From NCBI RefSeq assembly GCF_004101245.1, contig NZ_SCIN01000002.1, forward strand, positions 186,001 through 250,000: a DNA stretch of 64,000 bases. Direction: 5' to 3'. The notes under the pieces are model-generated. The model was not told where the DNA came from, made no database searches, and was given only the letters and a program-made list of their open reading frames with translations. Shown in pieces: positions 50,928 to 59,957 of the stretch; positions within the stretch are counted from its first letter, which is position 1; every line of letters begins with the position of its first letter. The stretch is from Sphingomonas sp. UV9 (GTDB taxonomy: Bacteria > Pseudomonadota > Alphaproteobacteria > Sphingomonadales > Sphingomonadaceae). The translations under genes were made by a program, and so were the position numbers.

Positions 50928-52321
50928 AGCAAACGCCCTCCATGCCCCACGACCGAGGGATTGTTGCCGACGAACAGCAGGTAAGTGAGGTTGACCGTGG
51001 CTTCAGCGACCAGCGCCATGCCGACCGACGCACCGACCACCGCGCCTGCCATATATCCCCAGCCGAACGCGGCAAACCCTGCGTCCCATTGCAGCAGCGT
51101 CGCTGCACCACTGCCGATCGCGAAGGCGGTCCAGGTCAGCAGGATCCGTCCGAACAGGTCATAATAAGCGAGCACCACCGTCGTCGCGATCACCACGAGG
51201 TGGAAGACGGTGCCAAGCGAGGTCTGGCGGAACGCAAAGATCGCCCGCGCGTCCGCCCCGATGAACTCGAACAGCGGCACCGCGAACACCCAGGCGAGTG
51301 CCGCGAAGAGCGCCTGCACCAGCAGCATGATGCGTAGCCCATCGAACATCGTCCGCGCGAGTTCGCTACGCGCTTCCTCGATCCGTTGCAGCGTCGACGT
51401 GCCGGTACACCGGACGATCATGTCGCCGAACGCACGATCGAACCGAGTCTCGGTGACGATCAGCAACAGCGTCAGGCCCGGCACGATCGTCAGCAGTCCG
51501 AGAAAGCTGCCCTGGTCGTTGATCGGATTGAGCCGCAACAGGCCGATCGCCTGGATGCTGTCGGGCCCGGTCCACAACAGCCATTTGTCGATCCAGATCG
51601 CGGCAACCCCGGCGACGCCCGCTGCTGCGACGATCCACGCAAGTCGCGGCGCCATCGCGTCGTGCGCCGGCAAGACGGGCGGGGCGGAGAAGTGCCGGCG
51701 GATCACGATCATGATCGCGGCCAGCGTCAGTCCGATGCCGCCGGCGATGACCGCGAGCACGGTGACGACGTCGGGCTTCGGCAAGAGAGACAATGTCAGG
51801 GCCGAAAAGCCGATGCCGAGCAGATAGGCGAGGGGGATCGCGCGGTAGCGGCGCAGCGCGGTGAGCAAGGGCGCGGCGATCCAGACCTGTGTCAGCCATG
51901 CGAGGATCAGCGTCGCAATCGCGGCTTCACCAAGCGGAAGCCCGGCAAGGGTTCCGAACACGATTGCGCCGGTGGCCAGTGCGAGCACCCCGCCCGCGGC
52001 GATTCCTACCAGCATGATCCCCGACACACCGCCCGCGTCGCGTGCGAAGATCCGATCCGCCACCATCCGCGTCGACAGAATGCCCACCGGAGCGGCGGCC
52101 AACGCGGACAGGCTGAACGCATAGACCAGGATCGTCTGGACGGTCTGCGCGCCGCGCGCACCCAGATGCGCGCCCGACCAGCGGCTGAGCATCGCCATCG
52201 CGACCGCCGTAATCAGCCACGGCCCGGCGCTGATCACCGCACCGAACGCGGCGGCGCCGGCGATTCCACCGACGCCGCCCTCGCGCGCGGTTCTCGCCAA
52301 TTGAAAGCCTATGCCTGCCAT
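50924..52321 (-). CDS. pelG: PelG-like membrane transporter
   Basis: Polytopic inner-membrane protein that moves Pel polymer across the membrane together with PelD/E/F. The 465-residue product has about 12 membrane helices and the PelG start MAGIGFQLARTAREGG, followed by AAFGAVISAGPWLITAVAMA and, near the C-terminus, LYLLFVGNNPSV (read TYLLFVGNNPSV). Length matches PelG (456 in Pseudomonas). ATG 52321 lies 24 bp after the deacetylase gene's stop. Overlaps pelA by 4 bp. Confidence 0.92.
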   Translation of the reverse strand: MAGIGFQLARTAREGGVGGIAGAAAFGAVISAGPWLITAVAMAMLSRWSGAHLGARGAQTVQTILVYAFSLSALAAAPVGILSTRMVADRIFARDAGGVSGIMLVGIAAGGVLALATGAIVFGTLAGLPLGEAAIATLILAWLTQVWIAAPLLTALRRYRAIPLAYLLGIGFSALTLSLLPKPDVVTVLAVIAGGIGLTLAAIMIVIRRHFSAPPVLPAHDAMAPRLAWIVAAAGVAGVAAIWIDKWLLWTGPDSIQAIGLLRLNPINDQGSFLGLLTIVPGLTLLLIVTETRFDRAFGDMIVRCTGTSTLQRIEEARSELARTMFDGLRIMLLVQALFAALAWVFAVPLFEFIGADARAIFAFRQTSLGTVFHLVVIATTVVLAYYDLFGRILLTWTAFAIGSGAATLLQWDAGFAAFGWGYMAGAVVGASVGMALVAEATVNLTYLLFVGNNPSVVGHGGRLL

Positions 52322-52345
52322 AACACCGCCGGCCTATGCCGTGGT

Positions 52346-55300
52346 TTACATGAAGAAATCGTTCGCAGTCAGCACATGATGGCCGGTCAGCGCGATCGAG
52401 AAGTCAGCGGCCGAACCGCTGTCGGTATTGCCTTCGACGATCGTGAATTCCTTGCCGCCAATCATCTGGTAGCTGTAGCGAAGCTGGCCCGGCGCGGTGA
52501 ACTTTCCGGTCGTGCCGATGAAGCTGAACGCCTGATCGCCGCGCGCGAACAGCGACGTGTTGGCGTCGATCATCGACAGGTCGATCTTGTCCTGCCCGAC
52601 GGTGAAGTCGGTAATGGCGTCGCGCGACGACGATGCCAGGCTGTCGCCCTTGACCTCGATGCGGAAGATGTCCGCGCCTGCGCCGCCGGTCATCGTGTCC
52701 ATATCGTCGCCGCCGATCAGGATGTCGTTGCCGTCGCCGCCATTGAGCACGTCCTTGCCGTCGCCACCGATCAACGTGTCGGTACCCGCCCCGCCGTTGA
52801 GCGTGTCGTTGCCCATGCCACCGACCAAGCGATCGTTGCCGCCAAGCCCGTTGAGCACGTCGTTGCCCCAGCTGCCGTCGAGCATGTCCTGCTCGCTGGT
52901 GCCGTTGATCGTATCGGCGAAGATCGTGCCGGTCTTGGCGATGCCGACCACGTCCGTCACGCCGATCGTGAGCGTCTGCGTATCGATCGCGCCGCGTGCG
53001 TCGGTCGCCACCACGGTCACGCCGTAGATATTGTCGCGGTTGGCGTCGGTCGGCGCCTCGTAATCGGGTGCGGTCACGAACTTCAGCACGCCCGTCGTCG
53101 CGTCGATCGAGAAATTGGCGCCATCACCGCCTGCGCCGATCGAATATGTGATCGAATCGCCCCAGACGATGTTGGCGTCGGTGGCGGTGATCGTCGTCAG
53201 TGCCGTGCCGTTCTCGGCAATCGACAGCGACCCCGTCGTGCCGCCACCGAACGACGTCAGCACCGGGTCGACATTGGCCTGGTGACCGATCTTGACGTCG
53301 TGAACGCCGATCGCGCCGAGGTCGATCGTCAGGATCTCGCCGATCTGGCTGGCGATCGTACCGCCGCTCAGCGTCGTCCAGTCGGTGCCGGGCGCCTTCA
53401 GGTCGACTGTGACCTTGCCTTCGCCCTCGACCGTGAACGCCAGGTCGCGGCCGTCGCCGCTCAGCGTCGTCAGCGTCGCGCGCATCGGCAGCGCGGTGAT
53501 GTGAGTCACGTCGTCGGCGACGGCGCCCATCGTGATCGCATAGGTGCCGCCCGCCTTGGGCAGGAACACCGTGTCGGCGTCATAGGCATACCAGTTCGCG
53601 ACACTCTTGATCACTTGACCGCCGCTCTGACCATCGACGTCGAGCGAGAAGCTGCCGGTGGTCGCGCCGACCGTCGCGGTGATCGTGTTGCCGACCACGG
53701 TCGAGGTGATCGTCGCATTCTGGAACGCGCTGACCCGGCCCGCCAGATCGGCGAGCGTCACGAACTCGACGCCGGCGGCGGCGGCCTGCGCGACGAAGGT
53801 GGTAAACATCTGCTTGGTGTAGAGGCTGGTGAGGCCGTCGGCGGCCCACATCGTCGGGCCGTAATCATGCCACGGCCACACGATGACGGGCGCATCGGCG
53901 TTGGCGGTCAGCGCGCCGAGCTCCTGCGCCCAGATCGCGCTGGCCTCGGCAACGGTCTTTTTCTGGAACTCGATCAGCGAGAAGTCGAACGACGTGTTGG
54001 GCGCGATATACACCTTGTCGTCGGCGGCGTTCTGCGGCGTCATATAGCCGACCGCGTTGGGATAGCCGGCGCCGACGCCCGAATAGCCGCCACTGAGATA
54101 CGTCACGTATTTCAGGATTTCCTGGCTCGTCGCGATCTGCTCGGGCGCGCCGGGCACTGCCGCGCCACCGACCGTCACGGTCTTACCGAGATACGCGCTC
54201 AGCTGCTGTTCCAGCTCGGCGCGCGACTGGCCGAACTCGAACGCGATCTGCGCGTCGGTCAGCAGGTTGGTGTCTACCGGATGCGTATAGCTGTGCGTGC
54301 CGATCTCGTTGCCCGCGTCGAGCAGCGCCTTGTAGACCGGCAGCGAGACTGCCCAGTCGGTCGCCTGGCCGTTGGCCGCGTCGTTGCCGATATTGACGTA
54401 ATAGCTGCCGACGAAATTATACGCGGTCTTCCACTCGGTCAGGATCGGCAACAGCTTGTCGTAGATCCCGGGCGCGGTGCCGGCAGGATTGACCTCGTTG
54501 GTCTGCTGGCTCTGGTCCATGTCGACGCGCGAGGCGAACAACCCGGCCTGGCGGGTCATCTGCAGCCCGACCGACAGGCCGTCGCCATGAACCGAATAGT
54601 CGATCGCCTTCTGCAGCAGATTGTCGTCAGCCATCACGGCTTCGCTCGAGAACAGCACGTTGCGCCCCCCCGTCTGCGTCGCGAGCGCGGCGGCATAGGT
54701 CTGGCCGTTCACCGTCTCGGTGGCGATCGTCGTGCCGGTCCCGCTGACGCTGGCGAACGCGTTCCAGCCGACGCCGGTGTATTGGCGGATGACCTGGCCA
54801 TCGCCATAGCCGTCGAGCACGAGGTGCGATGCATCGCTCGCCTTCACCGTCACGTCAGCGGGGAAGCCACCGGTCACGCGCGTCGCATCGAACAACAGCT
54901 TCATCCGCGAATACGAATCGCCCGCCAGCGCGGTATTGTCCGCACCGTTGGTCATGAACTCGCCCGCCGCGACCAGCCCGATGCCGAACTGCTTGGTCGC
55001 CTGTTCCAGCGTCTGTGCGATCAGGTCGGCCTTGCTCGCCTCGACGTTGCGGAACGACGGGAAGACGATCGTGTCGTACTTCGCGAGCGTCGCCAGGTTG
55101 GTCAGGTCGCCCTCGGTCAGGATGTCGAACGGCACGCCCGCCTGCATCGCCTGCGACTGTGCTGCCATGAACAGCTGCGAATAGGCGGTCTTGCTGAAAT
55201 AGGCGTTGGCGGTCGAATCGGACCAGACGATCGCGATCCGGTGCGACGGATCGGCGACGATGCCGGTGTCGTTGAAGACGGTGAAGGCGGGGTTCGAATA

Positions 55301-55744
55301 ATTGCCGGGCAGGAACGCGGTGTCGTTGACGTCGTAGATCGTGTCGATCGCCTGCGGATTGCCGATCGCCGCCTTGGGCACCTTGAACTCGACGGTGGTG
55401 CGATCCGCCGACCACGCCGCCTGCAGGCCGCTGGCCACGAGGGTCTGCCCCGCCGCACCGCTGTACAGCGAGACGGTGCCGTCTGCGGCGAAGTTGACGT
55501 TGTATTCGGCGCCTCCCGCAAACCCGAACACCTGGTATCCGGTGGTCGCGTTGCGATCGGTGTTGAGCCACGCGGTGGTGTTCGCGCCGATCGTGGTCGG
55601 GGCCGTCATCGCGAACGCGACATCGCCGCCGTCACTGCGGGCGTAGATCGCGTAGCCGGTGCCCAGACCGCGATCGATCCGATCAGCGGCGGTCCAGTCA
55701 TTCAGGTTGCCATCTAGAATCACTGGTGTCGCGTTCGCCATCAT
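52346..55744 (-). CDS. RTX-tagged polysaccharide deacetylase with PelA-like domains (first gene of pel operon)
   Basis: A 1132-residue predicted extracellular protein. Domains in order: CBM9/DOMON-like (residues about 5-165, PVILDGNLNDWTAADRIDRG); amidotransferase/reductase-like as in PelA (about 170-390, RIAIVWSDSTANAYFSKTAY, TIVFPSFRNVEASKADLIAQ, GGRNVLFSSEAVMADD); CE4-type deacetylase (about 395-690) with the Asp motif SRVDMDQS near 406, metal-His motif EIGTHSYTHP near 484 and VIVWPWHDYGP near 626; beta-sandwich; cadherin-like (about 825-940); and at least six RTX nonapeptides (about 950-1015, GGNDRLVGG, GGAGTDTLIGG) with a C-terminal type I secretion tail ending TANDFFM. It has no N-terminal signal peptide. 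Start ATG 55744 or the next codon. Confidence 0.85.
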   Translation of the reverse strand: MMANATPVILDGNLNDWTAADRIDRGLGTGYAIYARSDGGDVAFAMTAPTTIGANTTAWLNTDRNATTGYQVFGFAGGAEYNVNFAADGTVSLYSGAAGQTLVASGLQAAWSADRTTVEFKVPKAAIGNPQAIDTIYDVNDTAFLPGNYSNPAFTVFNDTGIVADPSHRIAIVWSDSTANAYFSKTAYSQLFMAAQSQAMQAGVPFDILTEGDLTNLATLAKYDTIVFPSFRNVEASKADLIAQTLEQATKQFGIGLVAAGEFMTNGADNTALAGDSYSRMKLLFDATRVTGGFPADVTVKASDASHLVLDGYGDGQVIRQYTGVGWNAFASVSGTGTTIATETVNGQTYAAALATQTGGRNVLFSSEAVMADDNLLQKAIDYSVHGDGLSVGLQMTRQAGLFASRVDMDQSQQTNEVNPAGTAPGIYDKLLPILTEWKTAYNFVGSYYVNIGNDAANGQATDWAVSLPVYKALLDAGNEIGTHSYTHPVDTNLLTDAQIAFEFGQSRAELEQQLSAYLGKTVTVGGAAVPGAPEQIATSQEILKYVTYLSGGYSGVGAGYPNAVGYMTPQNAADDKVYIAPNTSFDFSLIEFQKKTVAEASAIWAQELGALTANADAPVIVWPWHDYGPTMWAADGLTSLYTKQMFTTFVAQAAAAGVEFVTLADLAGRVSAFQNATITSTVVGNTITATVGATTGSFSLDVDGQSGGQVIKSVANWYAYDADTVFLPKAGGTYAITMGAVADDVTHITALPMRATLTTLSGDGRDLAFTVEGEGKVTVDLKAPGTDWTTLSGGTIASQIGEILTIDLGAIGVHDVKIGHQANVDPVLTSFGGGTTGSLSIAENGTALTTITATDANIVWGDSITYSIGAGGDGANFSIDATTGVLKFVTAPDYEAPTDANRDNIYGVTVVATDARGAIDTQTLTIGVTDVVGIAKTGTIFADTINGTSEQDMLDGSWGNDVLNGLGGNDRLVGGMGNDTLNGGAGTDTLIGGDGKDVLNGGDGNDILIGGDDMDTMTGGAGADIFRIEVKGDSLASSSRDAITDFTVGQDKIDLSMIDANTSLFARGDQAFSFIGTTGKFTAPGQLRYSYQMIGGKEFTIVEGNTDSGSAADFSIALTGHHVLTANDFFM

Positions 55745-56113
55745 TCATCCCCGTTTCAGCCACGGGCTGCATGAAAGCGCTAAAGCTGCCCATCATGAAG
55801 CTCGAGCACTCGCTAGCAAATACAGCCGGCCTTTCGAACAGCTTAGATGTCTGGCTCCCGCCGCGCCTGTATCAACGTGGTACGGGAGTAGCTCCTCTTA
55901 TACCGGGAGCAGTGGTGGGGGCGCATAAGTCAAAATGGAACAAGGTAGCATTTGAGACACGTTAAGCGTCAGGCTTTCGCACCGGGTAAAAGTAGTCCTA
56001 TGTCCGAGGTGAATGAACGTCTGAAGTTGGTAAGTGAAGAAGGGGTTGTGAATGTATGAATGTGGGGCGTTTGGGCCGGGAAAATGTGTTCGTGACATAT
56101 TCCCGCAAAAGTC
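55745..56113. other. Upstream region of the pel operon
   Basis: No gene supported. The region is AT-richer than the flanks, especially 55920-56110, and should hold the pel promoter on the minus strand. A TTGACT lies on the minus strand near 55927, but no well-spaced -10 box was seen. A short hairpin (GCTCC...GGGAGC, about 55889-55910) is present. Confidence 0.4.
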
Positions 56114-56329
56114 ATGAGTTGGCCTGCTCGCATTAGCCTTTTAACGGAGCGGTTGCGAGCGTCCCGGGCCGTTGGGGCGCCTGAATTTTGCGCTACCTTG
56201 CGACGCACCTTTGGTATGAATCGGAAGGACCGCGTCGCTAGGCTTTGTCGCCCAGGGAGCGGCGGCATGACCGCGCGCTCGCTACACGAGATCCTCGGCG
56301 GCAAGACCAGCAAGTACGGCATCTGGCGA

Positions 56330-56635
56330 AACCGTGTTCGCCGCGACAGCTTTCCCAAGGGCTCGTGCGAGGCCCGGTTCGGGCACTCTGTCAGCAGCCG
56401 ACACAAGGATCCGTCAGATCGGCAACGCGTATCGACTCTGCATCCCGGCATTTGCCCGCGTGATCGTGGAACGGATCGTTGGCCCTGCGCCGGTACCCGC
56501 CGACGTGATCCAACATCTTGAGCAACGCCGCACCGAGCAAGCGGAGATGGTGGCTCCGCTACCGTTTGGCGGTCCCTATGGGAACGGCATTCATAGCATC
56601 GCGCACGCGCGGTCTTTAATGAGGGCGTCGACCTA
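56330..56635 (+). pseudogene. Possible C-terminal remnant of a DNA cytosine methyltransferase
   Basis: A translation around 56400-56500 reads RIRQIGNAYRLCIPAFARVI, followed by VERIVGPAP. RQIGNAVPP-type motif X followed by AR/AEAIV is the usual end of C5 cytosine methyltransferases. No other motif of the family (ENV, PC) is found upstream, so this would be only a stump. The upstream frame (TARSLHEILGGKTSKYGIWR) is unassigned. Weak evidence. Confidence 0.3.
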
Positions 56636-56685
56636 GGCGGCACAGCGTGTAATGGCTGTGCCTCTAGGTCTCCGGAGATTCTACT

Positions 56686-59529
56686 ATGGTCCTGGCGGCC
56701 CTGCTGTTTTTGCCGTTCGCTGCAGCCATCGCATTGGCACTGTGTGCTCGCGCGTCGCGTGGCGTCCATGTGGCGATCGCAGCGGGTGGCAGTGCGGCCG
56801 GGCTGGCGCTGGTGTTCGGCGCTGCACGCGGCGTGATCGCGGGTACGCCGATCGAGACGCGTATCGGCTGGATTCCTGCGCTCGACCTCGATTTGAGCTT
56901 GCGGCTCGATCCGCTGGCGTTGCTGTTCGCGGGGTTGATCCTCGCCATCGGCCTGCTCGTCGTGATCTATGCGCAGGGGTATCTTGCCAAAAGCGAGCCC
57001 ACGGGGCGGTTTCTGTCGTTCCTGATGCTGTTCCAGGGGGCGATGGTCGGGATCGCGCTGTCGAGCAACATCCTGCTGATGCTGGTCTTCTGGGAGCTGA
57101 CGAGTCTGTCGTCCTTCCTGCTGATCGGGTTCTGGCGCGACCGCGCCGATGCGCGTCAGGGCGCGCGGATGGCATTGGCCGTAACCGGAGGCGGTGGGCT
57201 CGCGCTGATCGCCGGGATGCTGTTGCTCGGCCAGGCGGCGGGATCCTACGAGCTGGTGACGATCCTCGATCGCGCTGATCTGGTCCAGGCGTCGCCGCTC
57301 TATCCCGCGATCCTCGTCCTGGTCCTGCTCGGCGCGTTCACCAAGTCGGCGCAGTTCCCGTTTCACTTCTGGCTGCCGCACGCGATGGCGGCGCCGACCC
57401 CGGTCAGCGCCTATCTCCATTCGGCGACGATGGTGAAGGCCGGCGTCTTCCTGCTCGCGCGGCTCTGGCCGGTTCTCGCCGGGACCGATATGTGGTTCTA
57501 CCTCGTGGCCTCTACCGGCCTCGTCACGATGATCTTCGGTGCGGGCGTCGCGCTGTTCCGCGACGATCTGAAGGCGATCCTGGCCTATTCCACGATCAGC
57601 CAGCTCGGACTGATGGTGATGCTGCTCGGCTTCGGGACGCCCGCCGCCGCGACCGCCGCGGTCTTCCACATCCTCAACCATGCCGCGTTCAAGGCGGCGC
57701 TGTTCATGACCGCGGGCATCGTCGATCACGAGACCGGCACGCGCGACATCCGCAGGCTCGGGGGGCTGGTCGCGCTGATGCCGATCACCGCGACCCTGGG
57801 AACGCTGGCGGTCGTGGCGATGGCGGGGCTGCCGCCGCTCGGCGGGTTCATTTCGAAGGAGATGATGCTCGAGCAAAGCGCGCATACCGTCTTTGCGGGG
57901 CAGGACTTGCTGGTGCCGCTGCTCGCGACGATCGCGGCGATCCTGTCGGTCGCCTATTCTCTGCGCTTTGCGACCGGGCTGTTCTTCGGCGCGCGGCGTA
58001 CGGGCGACGTCGCGGCACCGCACGACCCGGGCACGGCGATGCTCGTCCCGCCTGCCATATTGGTGGTGTTGGCGCTGGCGTTTGGTCTGTTGCCGATGAC
58101 GGTCGCGGGGCCGCTCGTGGCCACCGCGACGGGCGCGGTGATCGGCGGCTCGCCGCCCGAATTGCACCTTGCGCTGTGGCACGGGCTCAATCCTGCTCTC
58201 GCAATGAGCCTGGCCGCGATGGCGATCGGCGCGGTGCTGCTCTGGCGGCGCGCACCGGTCGCGGCGTGGTTGGCCGGGCGTCGCGGACTCGACGCAAAGC
58301 ACGTCTTCGACACCGCGATGGGCGCAGTCGTCGACGGCACGCGCCGCGTGTCGCTCGCGGTTCATGCCGGATCGCTCCAACGCTATCTGTTCGCGCTGTT
58401 CGCGGTGGCGATCCTGCTCGGGATCGACGCGGCATCGACGCCGGGGGGGCTTGCCGCCGGGGCACGGGCGACGCTGCCCGCATCGCCGGTTGCGATCACC
58501 GCCTGGTTTGCGCTGGTCGTCGCCACGCTCGTCGTGGTCGCCCGGCAACGCCAGCGGTTCCTGGCGCTGGTGTTCATCAGCGTTATCGGCCTCGTCATCG
58601 CGCTCGCCTTCGTCCATTTGTCCGCGCCCGACCTCGCGCTGACCCAGGTCGCGGTCGAGGTCGTCACGATCCTGCTCCTGCTGCTGGCGCTCCATCTCCT
58701 GCCGAAGACGCCGCCGAGCCTGTCGAGCACGCCCCGCAGGCTCCGCGACGCCGCGCTTGGGGTCGTCGCGGGGGTCGGAACCGGCTGGGCGGCCTGGGCG
58801 GTGATGACACGCGAGACGCGCGACACGGTGTCGTCCTATCACTGGGCCAACAGCTATTCGGGCGGTGGCGGCACCAACGTCGTCAACGTGACGCTGGTCG
58901 ACTTCCGCGCCTTCGACACGCTGGGCGAGATCATCGTGCTGGGCATTGCGGGGCTCGCAATCTACGCGTTGCTCGAGCCTGCCGCGCGCGGCGTGGCAGG
59001 GCGGCGATTGCGCGAATGGCGTGAGGACATGCCGCACTCGCCCGAGCGTCACCCGATGATGTTCGTGATGGCGGCGCGGCTGCTCATGCCGCTCGCGCTG
59101 CTGGTGGGCATCTACATCTTCCTGCGCGGGCACAACCAGCCGGGCGGCGGTTTCATCGCCGCGCTGGTCTTCGCGATCGCGATCCTGCTCCAGTATCTCG
59201 CCTCGGGCTTCGACTGGACCGACGATCGTCGTCGGATTGGCGAGCATCCGCTGATCGCGTTCGGCGTCCTGATCGCCGCTGCCACCGGGCTCGGGTCGCT
59301 GGTCTTCGGCGCGCCGTTCCTGTCGAGCAGCTTCGGATATTTCCACGTGCCCCTGATCGGCGAAGTCGAACTGGCGACGGCCACATTGTTCGACACCGGC
59401 GTGGCCTGCGTCGTGGTGGGGGCGGTGATGATGGCGCTGGCGCAACTCAGCCATGTCGCGCAGCGGGCCACCCGGCATGCTGAGGCCAATGACGGGCCGG
59501 ACGCGACCGATGGGGAGGCTGTACGATGA
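56686..59529 (+). CDS. mrpA: Mrp-type Na+(K+)/H+ antiporter, fused subunits A and B
   Basis: Largest subunit of the multi-subunit monovalent cation/proton antiporter (Mrp/Pha/Mnh) in the inner membrane. The 947-residue protein has about 20 membrane helices. The NuoL-like MrpA part contains IYAQGYLAKSEPTGRF, FWELTSLSSFLLIGFW, LGAFTKSAQFPFHFWLPHAM (conserved Lys), SAYLHSATMVKAGVFLLARL and FHILNHAAFKAALFM. The C-terminal 150 residues (MFVMAARLLMPLALLVGIYI; GHNQPGGGFIAALVFA) are MrpB, fused as in PhaAB of alphaproteobacteria. ATG 56686. The stop overlaps subunit C. Confidence 0.95.
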   Translation: MVLAALLFLPFAAAIALALCARASRGVHVAIAAGGSAAGLALVFGAARGVIAGTPIETRIGWIPALDLDLSLRLDPLALLFAGLILAIGLLVVIYAQGYLAKSEPTGRFLSFLMLFQGAMVGIALSSNILLMLVFWELTSLSSFLLIGFWRDRADARQGARMALAVTGGGGLALIAGMLLLGQAAGSYELVTILDRADLVQASPLYPAILVLVLLGAFTKSAQFPFHFWLPHAMAAPTPVSAYLHSATMVKAGVFLLARLWPVLAGTDMWFYLVASTGLVTMIFGAGVALFRDDLKAILAYSTISQLGLMVMLLGFGTPAAATAAVFHILNHAAFKAALFMTAGIVDHETGTRDIRRLGGLVALMPITATLGTLAVVAMAGLPPLGGFISKEMMLEQSAHTVFAGQDLLVPLLATIAAILSVAYSLRFATGLFFGARRTGDVAAPHDPGTAMLVPPAILVVLALAFGLLPMTVAGPLVATATGAVIGGSPPELHLALWHGLNPALAMSLAAMAIGAVLLWRRAPVAAWLAGRRGLDAKHVFDTAMGAVVDGTRRVSLAVHAGSLQRYLFALFAVAILLGIDAASTPGGLAAGARATLPASPVAITAWFALVVATLVVVARQRQRFLALVFISVIGLVIALAFVHLSAPDLALTQVAVEVVTILLLLLALHLLPKTPPSLSSTPRRLRDAALGVVAGVGTGWAAWAVMTRETRDTVSSYHWANSYSGGGGTNVVNVTLVDFRAFDTLGEIIVLGIAGLAIYALLEPAARGVAGRRLREWREDMPHSPERHPMMFVMAARLLMPLALLVGIYIFLRGHNQPGGGFIAALVFAIAILLQYLASGFDWTDDRRRIGEHPLIAFGVLIAAATGLGSLVFGAPFLSSSFGYFHVPLIGEVELATATLFDTGVACVVVGAVMMALAQLSHVAQRATRHAEANDGPDATDGEAVR

Positions 59530-59957
59530 GCCTGGAATTTCTCGTCGCCAGCGCGATCGCCGTGCTGACCGCGGGCGGCGTCTACCTCTCGCTTCGCGGC
59601 CGCACCTTCCAGGTCGTGCTCGGGATGACGATGCTGTCCTATGCGGTGAACCTGTTCCTGTTCGCGATCGGCCGGCTGGTGGTCGATCGTCCCCCGCTGT
59701 TCGCCAAGGGCGTGACCGACCACGCCGATCCTCTCCCACAGGCGCTGGTGCTGACCGCGATCGTCATCACCTTCGGCATGACCGCGCTCGTCGTCATTCT
59801 TTCGCTGCGCAGCTTCCTGGAAAGTGGATCGGACCAGGTGGACGGCATCGCCGACCCGTCCGATGACACGCCTGACGCCACGGCCGACGAAACGGGCGCA
59901 CCCCCATCCGGCGCCGTTCCTTCCGGGCCCACCGCGGAGAGGGAGGCCCGCCAGTGA
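59526..59957 (+). CDS. mrpC: Mrp antiporter subunit C
   Basis: NuoK-like subunit, 143 residues, with three membrane helices and the family segments SAIAVLTAGGVYLSLRGRTF, VVLGMTMLSYAVNLFLFA and DPLPQALVLTAIVITFGMTA, which match MrpC closely. The C-terminal 40 residues form an acidic, Pro-rich tail that most MrpC proteins lack. It overlaps both neighbours by 4 bp. Confidence 0.93.
   Translation: MSLEFLVASAIAVLTAGGVYLSLRGRTFQVVLGMTMLSYAVNLFLFAIGRLVVDRPPLFAKGVTDHADPLPQALVLTAIVITFGMTALVVILSLRSFLESGSDQVDGIADPSDDTPDATADETGAPPSGAVPSGPTAEREARQ

Noticed and set aside
51386..55717. Very long plus-strand open frame (1443 codons) opposite the RTX deacetylase and pelG
   Set aside because: It is an antisense shadow of GC-rich coding DNA; the translation is low-complexity Arg/Asp/Gly/Ala text without any family motif, while the minus strand shows clear domains.
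56114..56521. 135-codon open frame upstream of the Mrp operon as a gene
   Set aside because: Composition changes halfway, no motif in this frame, and a neighbouring frame shows a better (still weak) match to a methyltransferase end.
55969..59739. Minus-strand open frame of 1256 codons opposite the Mrp operon
   Set aside because: Arg/His/Gln-rich nonsense composition, no motifs, and complete overlap with the well-supported mrpAB gene.
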